A stretch of 64,000 nucleotides of DNA from an uncultured Bacteroidales bacterium (GTDB lineage: Bacteria > Bacteroidota > Bacteroidia > Bacteroidales > Salinivirgaceae), in NCBI GenBank assembly GCA_937981765.1, contig CALJOM010000006.1:1-64000 (forward strand). Reading direction: 5' to 3'. The notes beneath the pieces are model-generated. The model made no database searches. It saw only the letters and a list, made by a program, of their open reading frames with translations, and was not told the DNA's origin. A program made the position numbers and the translations under genes. Shown here piece after piece: positions 1-9,095 of this stretch; positions within the stretch are counted from its first letter, which is position 1; the number at the start of each line of letters is the position of its first letter.

Positions 1-3000
1 CATAACGATAACGGCCAGTGGAGGTACCGCTCCGTTAACGTACACGATCACGGGCGGCGGATCGAATCAGACGGGAGTATTTACGGGTTTATCGGCTGGG
101 ACGTATCAAGTGTCGGTGACCGATGCGAACGGATGTGGACCAACAGTTTCAAATCAGATTACTATTATAAATCCTCAACCCCTTCAGTTTTCTGGAGATC
201 CAGTGGTAAATCACGTTACCTGTAATGGATTAAATGATGGTTATATCTTTGTTAAAGTTATGGGTGGTACTCCTTTATACACTTACAGTATTAATGGTGG
301 ATATCCGTCGAATAATACTGGGGACTTTGTCGGCCTAGCTCCGGGAAGTTATCAGGTTACCGTTACGGATGCCAATGGCTGCGGTCCATTAATAACCGGA
401 ACATTGGTTGTTAATAATCCTCCTGCTATTAGTATCACCAACATTGCCAAGACAGATATTACATGTCATAACGCAAACAATGGTACTATAACCGTTACAG
501 CAAGCGGTGGTACTGGTACATTGTTTTACACAATTACTGGGGGACCAACTAACTCCACTGGCATTTTCACTAGTTTAGCGGCCGGTAACTATCAAATATC
601 TGTTACAGACCAGAATAGTTGTGGACCTATCGTTAGTGGGCCAATATCGATAATAAATCCACCTGCCCTGCAAATTACCAATGAGCAGATTAATAATATT
701 CCATGTTATGGTCAGGGCAATGTTGGAGAAATTCATATTTCAGCTACGGGTGGTACTGGTGATTTAACTTATAATATTGGAGTGGGCGGACCTCAGATAA
801 ATAACGGCTCTTTCACTGGATTGGCAGCTGGGAACTACCAAGTAACCGTTGTTGACGCCAATAATTGTTCTGTAGTAGGGTCTGTTCTTACAGTAATCGA
901 ACCCGACCCAATTACTGTAACATTGGTTGATTCCATGTTGTCATGTGGAAGTTTGCCTGTTGTTGAGGCTGGGCAAATTTTCTTACCCGATGGTACAGGA
1001 GTAACCTATACATCTACCATTCATCATACTGACTTCGCCACCGGGGCTATAGTTGAATCTGTAAACGATATAATCTCGGTAGCTATCAATATTGAACATT
1101 CCTATGCAGGAGATCTTACCATAAGTTTAGAGTGTCCAAACGGAAGCCAATTGATGTTGAGTAATAAACGTGGAGGCAGCAAGTTCCTTGGAGAGCCTGT
1201 TAAAGATCCTTTAGACATCGATTTAACTCCTGGAATTGGATACACTTACATTTTCACCCAAAATGCTACCTATACTTGGCAGAATGTTCCAATGGCTACA
1301 TATACTTATACTGATCTAGGGGGCAACTTGCATGTTGACAAGTCGTATATCCCAGCCGGAAATTATTTGCCAGAAGGTAGTTTTTCGAGTCTTGTTGGAT
1401 GCCCACTGAATGGTGATTGGAAGCTCCATATTACGGATAATTTCCCAATCGATAATGGATACTTGTTTAAATGGTATTTGAATTTTGCTCCATCTACTTT
1501 CCCTGAAGGATATTGTAATGGTATGGCCACAGTGTCAGTATCCGGTGGCACTGGAAATTACACCTATCTGTGGAGTAATGGCGGATTTACTAATACAATA
1601 GAGGATCTTTGTGCAGATACCTACTATGTGACTGTTACTGACGAAAATTTCTGTAGTGTGATTCACGAGGTTGTGATTCAGGATGTTAATATACAAATGA
1701 ATATTGATGCAATTACCCATGTTCAGTGTGCAGGTGTTCCCAATGGTTCTGTGACCATATCTGCAACTGGAGGCAATTCTCCCTATACTTATTCATGGAA
1801 TACAGGAGCCAACGGTCCAACATTATCAAATCTTGCAGGAGGGTGGTATTATGTGACCATTACCGATAATAATTTGTGTCAGAAATTCGATTCCATACAA
1901 ATACAAATTTTAAACGAAATACATCTAACCTTCACCAATATAGTTCCTGCGCTTTGTAATTCTGGTAATGGGGGAAGTCATGTAGGTTCTGCTACTGTGA
2001 TAGCCACCAATGGGGTAGGAAATTATTATTACCAATGGTCTTCTGGTGAAACCAATGCAACAGCTGTTAACTTAACTGCAGGGTGGAACTATCTGACTGT
2101 TACCGATGATGCCAATTGTACAAAAATAGATAGTGTATTTATAACCTCTCCTCCCTTGCTTTCCATTGATAACATTAATGTTACACCAGCATCGTGTTTT
2201 GGTGCAGCCGATGGAAATGTTAACGTTACAGTTTCCGGAGGAACAAGCCCGTATGTTTACAATTGGTTTAATGCCGGCAATCAATTTATTAGCTCTGGAA
2301 ATCCATTTACTGCCGGTGCCGGAAGTTATATTTTGCGAGTGAACGATGACAACGGTTGTACGGTACCCGATCAACCTGTAACCATCACCCAGCCTAATCC
2401 GATTGATTTTGAAGTTTCTGTAACCAATAGTGCGTGTAATAATCCTACAGGAGCAGCACAAGTGCAGAATATTACCGGAGGTAATGGTGGAGAAACCATA
2501 ACCTGGTATGACAATGCCAACAACCAAATAGGAGTTGGTCCATCCATAACAGGTCTTGCTATTGGTAACTATTTGGTTAGGGTTCAGGATATCAATGGAT
2601 GTTTTACTGTGAAAAACTTTTCTGTTGGAAGTTCATCAGATATTCAAATTACCGAAATTCAATGGATAACCCCTGTTGATTGTTATGGTAATTGTAACGG
2701 CGTAGCTCGGATTTTGGTTTCCAGCTCAATACCAATTATGTCCTACTCCTGGTCAACAGGATCCAATTCCGATACTCAGATTAATTTGTGCGGTGGAACG
2801 GTGGTGAGTGTTACCGTTACCGATCAAAACGGATGTTCTGTTGACACTACCTTTACCGTTCCACAACCAGAACCATTATCGATTTCTATTACTCCAACTC
2901 ATGTTTCTTGTTCAGGGGCATCCAATGGTTCAGCATTGGCTGTCGTTCAGGGAGGAACTAGCCCCTACACATACAATTGGGAAAATAGCTCCGGACAATT

Positions 3001-6000
3001 TGTTAGTGATCTTAACCAAGCTACTAATCTTTCAGCAGGAACTTATTTTCTCACCATTACCGATTACAATGGTTGTCAAGCTACCAGCTCTGTTGTAATA
3101 AATGATGGTTTAGCTATAATTGTCACAACCCAATCCCTAACACCCACTCTTTGCGGACTATCCACCGGTTCGGTAACTCTGTCCGTTACTAATGCTACAC
3201 CGCCGGTAACCTACAATTGGCCATTGCCCATTGGTTCAACAACAAACCCAACAGTAAATGGGCTGGGAGTAGGAATCTATTACGTGACTGTAATCGATAA
3301 TGTTGGATGTCAAGCCATTCATCGTGTTGACATGATTGATCAGAGCAATATTGTTATCAATGTTTTACAGATTAATAATGCAACCTGCTATGGAGGGAAT
3401 GGTTCGGCAACCATTTCTGTAACAGGAGGTGCCGGAGTAATCGATGTAATTTGGCGTGATGCTCACAACAACATTGTTGGAGCAAACTTCTCTGCAACCT
3501 TGCCGGGCGGACAATATTACTATATTACTGCCACCGATGAGGTTGGGTGTAGCCGTGTTGAAGAAATTTATATCGGGCAACCAAGTCAGATATTGGTAAG
3601 TATCGACAATCAACAAGATGTAACCTGTTATGGTGGAAACGACGGTTTGGTACTTCTTTCAGCAACCGGCGGTAATGGCGCTCCCTACGGTTACTTATGG
3701 CCGGACAACAATACTAATAATTTCCGAACTGACCTTGTGGCTGGTACCTATATCGTAACAGTTACTGATGCACTTGACTGCCAGCAAACCATCTCAATAG
3801 TTATAGGTCAACCAACTCAGATAACCTATACCTTATCTACGGTCCAGCCCGATTGTGGACAAAATAACGGTAGTTTAAGCGTTTCAAACATTGCTGGTGG
3901 AGCCGGATTCGGATATATCGCCAGATGGAGAAATGCTGCCTGGACACAAGATTCCGTTGGAAATTCTATCACAAATCTCATTGCAGGAATCTATGGTCTA
4001 ACGATTACTGATGCCGATAATTGTTCAGTAAGTCAGCAGATTGCTCTTGGAAACAACACTACTTTGGCTGCTAATCTTGAAAACATTACGCACGTAACTT
4101 GCGCAGGTGATGCTACGGGTAGTGCCACAATCTCTGTAATAGGAGGCACACCTCCGTATAACGTTGTTTGGAGCAATGGCCAAACAGGATTAACACTCAG
4201 TAATGTCCCAGCAGGAACCTATACAGCTACCATTACAGACGAAGAAACTTGTCAGATTACTTTTGATGTTACAATACTAGAAAATCCACCAATACAAATA
4301 AACTTTGTATTCACACAACCTGTTGTATGTGCCGAATTTCCGTATGCTTCCATTCGTGCTGATGTTCAAGGAGGTATCGCTCCCTATACTTTCCAATGGC
4401 TTAATGAGGCTAATGAAATAATTGGCTACAGCAACGAAATTACCAATGTTGGAGAAGGGCGCTACTTTATTTACGTTACTGATGCTGTTAATTGTCAGCG
4501 CAATAGTCATATAGATGTAATTGTCCCCGATCCCATACATTTATCATTTACTGTAACACCTGCTGATTGTGGTTTTGCTAATGGTTCTGCTAGCCTTATC
4601 GTTACGGGCGGTGTTGAGCCATACACGTTTATATGGCAAAACGTTGACCAGCCCACTATGAATATAAATGGAAACGGAACGGCAAACATCACCCAACTTA
4701 TTACCGGTTATTATGCTGTAACAGTTACTGATTTTCTTGGGTGTACAAAATCCGACATAACCTATGTGCCATCAAATACCGATCTTGAACTCTTTATATC
4801 GAATGTTCAGAGTGTTACCTGCTTAGGGCGTAACGATGGGCATGCAACCTTAACCATACAAAATGGAGTGTCTCCATTTACCGTAATTTGGGCTAATGGC
4901 GATACACTATACAATCAAACCGCAACCGTTATCACCAATACACAATTGTATCAAGGGACACAACTTGTGAAAGTAATTGATGCTAATGGTTGTATTCAAA
5001 TGAGATCGTTTGTAGTTCCAACCGGTGATGCTCTATATGTTGTGATGTACTCCTATCCCGATGTAGGTGGCGACCAGGCAGATTTTGGTATTGTTCGTGC
5101 TGATGCCGTTGGAGGAGTACAACCATACTCCTATCAATGGAGAAATGCGTTAGGACAAAACATTGGAAATACCGCTCAGATAAACAACCTAAACTACGGT
5201 ATGTATTATGTTACTGTTACAGACTCCAACACTCCGCCATGCTTCTGGAGCGATTCGGTTGAAGTTGTGCCGAGCATTATCTATTACGACACGATTTTCA
5301 TAAATCATGTTACTTGCTACGGTTTCAATAATGGCTCTGTAAGTGTTCAGGCTTATGGTGGAGAGGCTCCGTATACCTATCGTTGGAGACATAGCTCATG
5401 GATTGTTGACTCGGTTGGTAATACCATCACAAATCTAATCGCCGGAGTTTACGGACTCACCATAACCGACGTTTATGGGTTTACTCCGCTGATTACGACC
5501 ATCGAGATTCGTCAACCCGAGTCTATGGGGATAAGCCTGTTTATTGAAGAAGAGACTGAGTGTGTTAACCCTACTGGACGCATTGTTGTAAACCTTAATC
5601 CAAGCTATGTTCCTGCTCGTCCACTAACCTATGCTTGGGCTCATCCGGCTTGGAGTTCATATCCGTCTCCCGATAGTATTTTTGTGGATAATAATCGGTT
5701 AATTAATGTTGGGGTGGGATGGTATTACGTAACTATTACCGATTCTAACGGATGTTCTGAAAGCGATTCTATTTATATGCGTGATAATAGTCCATTGATG
5801 CTAAATCTTTCCGTAATACATCCGACATGTTATGGACTATCTACAGGGCGCATTACCGCCATTGTAACAGGTAATCAGGGTGAGGTTTCCTATCACTGGT
5901 CACACAACCCAATGCTAAACTCAAATATTGCCCAATATCTCGGACCAGGACATTATTCGTTAACCATTACCGACGGGAGTTCTTCATGTCAACGAATGGC

Positions 6001-7474
6001 CGACACTACTCTTGTTGAACCCGACGAGTTATTGTTCTCCATACAAGATGTTACACGACCAACTTGCTACAACGATACAGATGGATCAATAACAGCCCAT
6101 ATTGAAGGAGGTGTAACACCTTATACCCTTTATGTTGTTAACCAAGGAACTGGAGTTGCAACACAAGTCTCGGGTAACTCAATTGCTAATATAACTGCAG
6201 GGACTTATCTGGTTCGTGTGGTTGATGGAAATAATTGCGTGACTCCTTATCAACCCGTTGAGATTAAGAGCCTAGCTCCATATATGGATGTGTCTATTAT
6301 AATTGATGAGCATCCAAGCTGTAATGTTAACTCAACGGATGGAATTTTGCGTGCCGAGGTTGTTGCAGGAGATCATCCGAACATACCATGGATAATACAG
6401 CCAGATCCTAGTGAATATACCTATTTATGGAGTAATGGACAGACATTGCAGACGACTACCGTAGGCATGGGTTCCTACACTGTAACCGTGTCCTATAGTC
6501 CATACCCGCAATGTGTAAGCAGCAACACGATTTTGGTTGATGTTGCTAAAAACAATATTTATCCTAATGCTAGCCTGGATCGTAATTTTGGCATAACCAA
6601 AGACTCCACGGTTTGTATTGGTGACACCGTTAGCTTATTTAGCTATTACAACATTTTTGACCTAAATGGAGTTGGACGGAATGCCGATTCTATTTTCTGG
6701 ATCAGCCAGAATAATATCCGGGTACGGCCAGTGGTCCCAGATACCGTTGAATACTTTACTATTGCAAACAACGACACATGGAAGCATAAAATCTATGTTA
6801 AGGTACATTCGAACGGATGTTTCAATGTTGATTCCTTAGCTATCAATACCTTCAACTTGCCAAATGTTCAGGCTTCTGCGTTCAAAATTGATCGGACCCT
6901 TGGTACTGACTTTGAAGGTCACGAACCTCTCAGTGCTATTTTCGTAGGATCTGACGCGTTAATTAAAGTAACCACTTTGGTAACCGATACAACAACCTAT
7001 TCCTGGAGCGAACGACTCTATACAAACGTTCAGGGAATTGTTCAAACCAATAGTATTGTTGCCAACACTGCCGATTGGACCCGAATTGTTGTTAGGCCAA
7101 TTGATAGCACAATCTACACCGTTCGTGCTCGAACAAAAGCATATCCGCAACGCAACCACTATTGTATCAGTACCGATACAGTTTTAGTAAGAGTTTTAGG
7201 GCAGTTTAGCCCGCCATCGGCTTTCTCACCCAATGGTGACGGGTTTAACGATTACTGGAAGCTACAAGGTGTTGATCAATTCACCTCTTTCAGTGTCCAG
7301 ATTTTCAACCGTTGGGGACAGAAAGTGTACGAATCGGACGATAAGAATTTCCGTTGGGACGGTAAGAGTAAGAAAGGAAAAGACTTGCCTGTTGGAACTT
7401 ATTATTACATCATTAACTATACTACGGATTCCGGGTCCAAGAAATTATCCGGTCCAATAACTATAATCCGATAA
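1..7474 (+). CDS. Giant SprB-repeat cell-surface adhesin, T9SS type B sorted (5' end outside window)
   Basis: Open frame from base 2 to a TAA at 7472-7474, so at least 2490 residues. The start lies upstream of the window; the GTG at 110 is only an internal valine codon. By eye there are about 25 SprB-type repeats of roughly 70-100 residues, each opening with a Cys (T-C-Y/N-G-x-N/D-G), then GGT-x-PY-x-Y-x-W and ending G-x-Y-x-VTVTD-x-x-G-C. A proprotein-convertase P-domain-like module interrupts them at about nt 975-1490. A repeat-free stalk follows (about 6540-7200), then the CHU_C sorting domain at about 7207-7471 (FSPNGDGFND, NRWGQKVY, WDGKS). In this family such proteins are exported by the type IX system and anchored on the surface, as gliding or attachment adhesins. 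The next gene encodes the usual SprF-type partner. Family call secure; ligand unknown. Confidence 0.93.
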   Translation, partial: ITITASGGTAPLTYTITGGGSNQTGVFTGLSAGTYQVSVTDANGCGPTVSNQITIINPQPLQFSGDPVVNHVTCNGLNDGYIFVKVMGGTPLYTYSINGGYPSNNTGDFVGLAPGSYQVTVTDANGCGPLITGTLVVNNPPAISITNIAKTDITCHNANNGTITVTASGGTGTLFYTITGGPTNSTGIFTSLAAGNYQISVTDQNSCGPIVSGPISIINPPALQITNEQINNIPCYGQGNVGEIHISATGGTGDLTYNIGVGGPQINNGSFTGLAAGNYQVTVVDANNCSVVGSVLTVIEPDPITVTLVDSMLSCGSLPVVEAGQIFLPDGTGVTYTSTIHHTDFATGAIVESVNDIISVAINIEHSYAGDLTISLECPNGSQLMLSNKRGGSKFLGEPVKDPLDIDLTPGIGYTYIFTQNATYTWQNVPMATYTYTDLGGNLHVDKSYIPAGNYLPEGSFSSLVGCPLNGDWKLHITDNFPIDNGYLFKWYLNFAPSTFPEGYCNGMATVSVSGGTGNYTYLWSNGGFTNTIEDLCADTYYVTVTDENFCSVIHEVVIQDVNIQMNIDAITHVQCAGVPNGSVTISATGGNSPYTYSWNTGANGPTLSNLAGGWYYVTITDNNLCQKFDSIQIQILNEIHLTFTNIVPALCNSGNGGSHVGSATVIATNGVGNYYYQWSSGETNATAVNLTAGWNYLTVTDDANCTKIDSVFITSPPLLSIDNINVTPASCFGAADGNVNVTVSGGTSPYVYNWFNAGNQFISSGNPFTAGAGSYILRVNDDNGCTVPDQPVTITQPNPIDFEVSVTNSACNNPTGAAQVQNITGGNGGETITWYDNANNQIGVGPSITGLAIGNYLVRVQDINGCFTVKNFSVGSSSDIQITEIQWITPVDCYGNCNGVARILVSSSIPIMSYSWSTGSNSDTQINLCGGTVVSVTVTDQNGCSVDTTFTVPQPEPLSISITPTHVSCSGASNGSALAVVQGGTSPYTYNWENSSGQFVSDLNQATNLSAGTYFLTITDYNGCQATSSVVINDGLAIIVTTQSLTPTLCGLSTGSVTLSVTNATPPVTYNWPLPIGSTTNPTVNGLGVGIYYVTVIDNVGCQAIHRVDMIDQSNIVINVLQINNATCYGGNGSATISVTGGAGVIDVIWRDAHNNIVGANFSATLPGGQYYYITATDEVGCSRVEEIYIGQPSQILVSIDNQQDVTCYGGNDGLVLLSATGGNGAPYGYLWPDNNTNNFRTDLVAGTYIVTVTDALDCQQTISIVIGQPTQITYTLSTVQPDCGQNNGSLSVSNIAGGAGFGYIARWRNAAWTQDSVGNSITNLIAGIYGLTITDADNCSVSQQIALGNNTTLAANLENITHVTCAGDATGSATISVIGGTPPYNVVWSNGQTGLTLSNVPAGTYTATITDEETCQITFDVTILENPPIQINFVFTQPVVCAEFPYASIRADVQGGIAPYTFQWLNEANEIIGYSNEITNVGEGRYFIYVTDAVNCQRNSHIDVIVPDPIHLSFTVTPADCGFANGSASLIVTGGVEPYTFIWQNVDQPTMNINGNGTANITQLITGYYAVTVTDFLGCTKSDITYVPSNTDLELFISNVQSVTCLGRNDGHATLTIQNGVSPFTVIWANGDTLYNQTATVITNTQLYQGTQLVKVIDANGCIQMRSFVVPTGDALYVVMYSYPDVGGDQADFGIVRADAVGGVQPYSYQWRNALGQNIGNTAQINNLNYGMYYVTVTDSNTPPCFWSDSVEVVPSIIYYDTIFINHVTCYGFNNGSVSVQAYGGEAPYTYRWRHSSWIVDSVGNTITNLIAGVYGLTITDVYGFTPLITTIEIRQPESMGISLFIEEETECVNPTGRIVVNLNPSYVPARPLTYAWAHPAWSSYPSPDSIFVDNNRLINVGVGWYYVTITDSNGCSESDSIYMRDNSPLMLNLSVIHPTCYGLSTGRITAIVTGNQGEVSYHWSHNPMLNSNIAQYLGPGHYSLTITDGSSSCQRMADTTLVEPDELLFSIQDVTRPTCYNDTDGSITAHIEGGVTPYTLYVVNQGTGVATQVSGNSIANITAGTYLVRVVDGNNCVTPYQPVEIKSLAPYMDVSIIIDEHPSCNVNSTDGILRAEVVAGDHPNIPWIIQPDPSEYTYLWSNGQTLQTTTVGMGSYTVTVSYSPYPQCVSSNTILVDVAKNNIYPNASLDRNFGITKDSTVCIGDTVSLFSYYNIFDLNGVGRNADSIFWISQNNIRVRPVVPDTVEYFTIANNDTWKHKIYVKVHSNGCFNVDSLAINTFNLPNVQASAFKIDRTLGTDFEGHEPLSAIFVGSDALIKVTTLVTDTTTYSWSERLYTNVQGIVQTNSIVANTADWTRIVVRPIDSTIYTVRARTKAYPQRNHYCISTDTVLVRVLGQFSPPSAFSPNGDGFNDYWKLQGVDQFTSFSVQIFNRWGQKVYESDDKNFRWDGKSKKGKDLPVGTYYYIINYTTDSGSKKLSGPITIIR

Positions 7475-7476
7475 TA

Positions 7477-7508
7477 AAAATCCTGCCCTATGCAGGGCGG
7501 GATTTTTA
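7477..7508 (+). terminator. Rho-independent terminator after the adhesin gene
   Basis: Twelve-base stem AAATCCTGCCCT / AGGGCGGGATTT (one G-T pair) with a four-base loop and a short T run, starting three bases after the adhesin stop codon. It would insulate, or partly attenuate into, the PorP/SprF gene downstream. Confidence 0.85.
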
Positions 7509-7567
7509 TCGTGTAATCCTAGAAAATTTTTCAACCAATGAACCAAAACACTCTAAATATTCGACCC

Positions 7568-8509
7568 ATGAAACGGATAACATTCATGTTTACGGTACTT
7601 CTAATATCCGGTATTCAGATATCCCAAGGGCAACAGATGTATCAACTAACTCAGTACATGTTTAACGACTACATATTTAACCCGGCAATTGGTGGTATTT
7701 ATGATTATTATCAAGTCAGGACTAATTACCGTTATCAATGGGCAGGAATAAAAGATGCTCCCAGAACTTATCTACTTAGTGCTTATGGGCCTCATAAGTC
7801 GATGCCTATGGGATTTGGAGGTTATATCTTCAGTGATGTTACCGGGCCTACAAACCAACTAGGAATTTATGGTTCCTATGCTTACAACATATTGGTATAT
7901 CAAGATATTCGAGTTTCCATGGGAACATTTTTGGGGTTAAAACAGTTCAAGATTGATCTTTCAGCTCTTCGATTCAACGAACCGGAGCCTGCGGTTGAGC
8001 TGCATGGACAAACCTTTGTCAAATACCTTCCCGATGCAAATCTTGGAGTCTATGCGTACAACTCTCAGTTTTATTTTGGAGTTAGCATGAATCAACTATT
8101 TATGAATAAAATTGAAATTATTGAAGATTATAATCAAAAGGTGTTAGCGCGCCTAAATAATCATATCTTTATTATGGGCGGTTATCGCTACAATATTAAT
8201 CGGGATATTGATGTGGAAGGTGCTTCCATGTTTAAAATTGTACGCGGAGCTCCGTTGCAGATGGACTTAAATGTTAAAGGGATTTGGAGAAAAATGGCTT
8301 GGGGAGGTCTATCCTGGAGAACAGGAGATGCCATAAGTCTTATGGGAGGTTACAACTACCAGGATATGCTTTATGTTGGATATTCTTACGATATAATGTT
8401 AAGCCAACTTCGTAAATTCGGTTCCGGAAGCCACGAGGTTATGGTTGCCGTTAAGTTTAATAGGATTAAAGAATCTGTAGGATCTGGAATGCGACGTAAA
8501 ATTCGCTAA
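7568..8509 (+). CDS. PorP/SprF family type IX secretion outer-membrane protein
   Basis: About 313 residues from the ATG at 7568. An in-frame ATG at 7538 would place ten polar residues before the signal peptide, so 7568 is preferred. A signal peptide (MKRITFMFTVLLIS) is followed by the family's hallmark start QQMYQLTQYMFNDYIFNPA, the segment YRYQWAGIKDAPRTYLLSA, and alternating strands typical of an outer-membrane barrel. Known members (SprF in Flavobacterium, PorP in Porphyromonas) are needed for export or surface attachment of particular T9SS substrates. Its position right after the SprB-like gene, separated only by a terminator, suggests it is the dedicated partner of that adhesin. That pairing is inference; the family is clear. 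Confidence 0.92.
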   Translation: MKRITFMFTVLLISGIQISQGQQMYQLTQYMFNDYIFNPAIGGIYDYYQVRTNYRYQWAGIKDAPRTYLLSAYGPHKSMPMGFGGYIFSDVTGPTNQLGIYGSYAYNILVYQDIRVSMGTFLGLKQFKIDLSALRFNEPEPAVELHGQTFVKYLPDANLGVYAYNSQFYFGVSMNQLFMNKIEIIEDYNQKVLARLNNHIFIMGGYRYNINRDIDVEGASMFKIVRGAPLQMDLNVKGIWRKMAWGGLSWRTGDAISLMGGYNYQDMLYVGYSYDIMLSQLRKFGSGSHEVMVAVKFNRIKESVGSGMRRKIR

Positions 8510-8554
8510 AAATATTTGAAATTCTTATAAATAGGTTTTTTGGAAAAAAAACAC

Positions 8555-8562
8555 TATATTTG
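8555..8562 (+). promoter_or_regulatory. Candidate -7 element of the rimP-nusA-infB promoter
   Basis: TATATTTG matches the Bacteroidetes -7 consensus TAnnTTTG, about 58 bases before the rimP ATG. A TTTG at 8539-8542 lies closer (12 bases) than the usual 17-22-base spacing, so the -33 element is uncertain. Confidence 0.55.
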
Positions 8563-8587
8563 CACCATAATTTTAGAGAAGCGCGAG

Positions 8588-8603
8588 GGGGACATTCGTC
8601 CCC
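8588..8603 (+). promoter_or_regulatory. Leader hairpin before rimP
   Basis: GGGGAC / GTCCCC, a six-base GC-rich stem with loop ATTC, lies between the candidate promoter and the rimP ATG. No T run follows, so it does not look like a simple terminator. It may stabilise the leader or take part in NusA-related attenuation; function unknown. Confidence 0.45.
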
Positions 8604-8619
8604 TTAATTATTACCTAAA

Positions 8620-9087
8620 ATGATTACAAAAGAGCACATAGAAGCCATTATTACTGAACAACTGCGTGGAACATCCACCTTTGTTGTAGATATTTTGGTA
8701 AAACCTGGTAACACCATTGTGGTCTACATTGACGACGTAAAAGGTGTTACTTTTGATCACTGCATAATCCTTTCTCGTGCTATTGAAGAAAATTTAAACA
8801 GGGATATAGAGGATTTTTCCCTTGAAGTTTCTTCTGCTGGAATCGGCAGCCCATTTAAAGTTAGACAACAATACCAGAAAGCTATAGGAAAAACCATTGA
8901 TATTGTTTTAAAAGATGGAAGAAAAATTACTGGTTTGCTCTGTAGCGTTGCAGATAACGGAATAATTGTGACAAAAAAAGTTTCTAAGAGCAGAAAAAAA
9001 TCCCAGGAGACGGATGTTGAAGATATTAACGAATATATTTTGTGGGAAAATATTAAAAAAGCCTCAGAAGTCATTAATTTTAAATAA
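8620..9087 (+). CDS. rimP: Ribosome maturation factor RimP
   Basis: 155 residues, normal RimP length. The N-terminal alpha/beta domain contains VDILVKPGNTIVVYIDD and the family-typical LEVSSAGIGSPFK segment (usually E-V-S-S-P-G), followed by a small SH3-like C-terminal domain (about residues 90-155). RimP binds the free 30S subunit and helps its late assembly. It is the first gene of the conserved rimP-nusA-infB operon, with nusA starting 8 bases after its stop. The Gly-for-Pro-like variation in the S-S-A-G-I-G loop is common in Bacteroidetes. Identity is supported by both sequence and gene order. Confidence 0.93.
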   Translation: MITKEHIEAIITEQLRGTSTFVVDILVKPGNTIVVYIDDVKGVTFDHCIILSRAIEENLNRDIEDFSLEVSSAGIGSPFKVRQQYQKAIGKTIDIVLKDGRKITGLLCSVADNGIIVTKKVSKSRKKSQETDVEDINEYILWENIKKASEVINFK

Positions 9088-9095
9088 CATATACT

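Noticed and set aside
2072-2527. Open frame of 151 codons antisense to the adhesin
   Set aside because: Shadow of the Thr/Asn/Gly-rich repeats, low-complexity product, no start signals.
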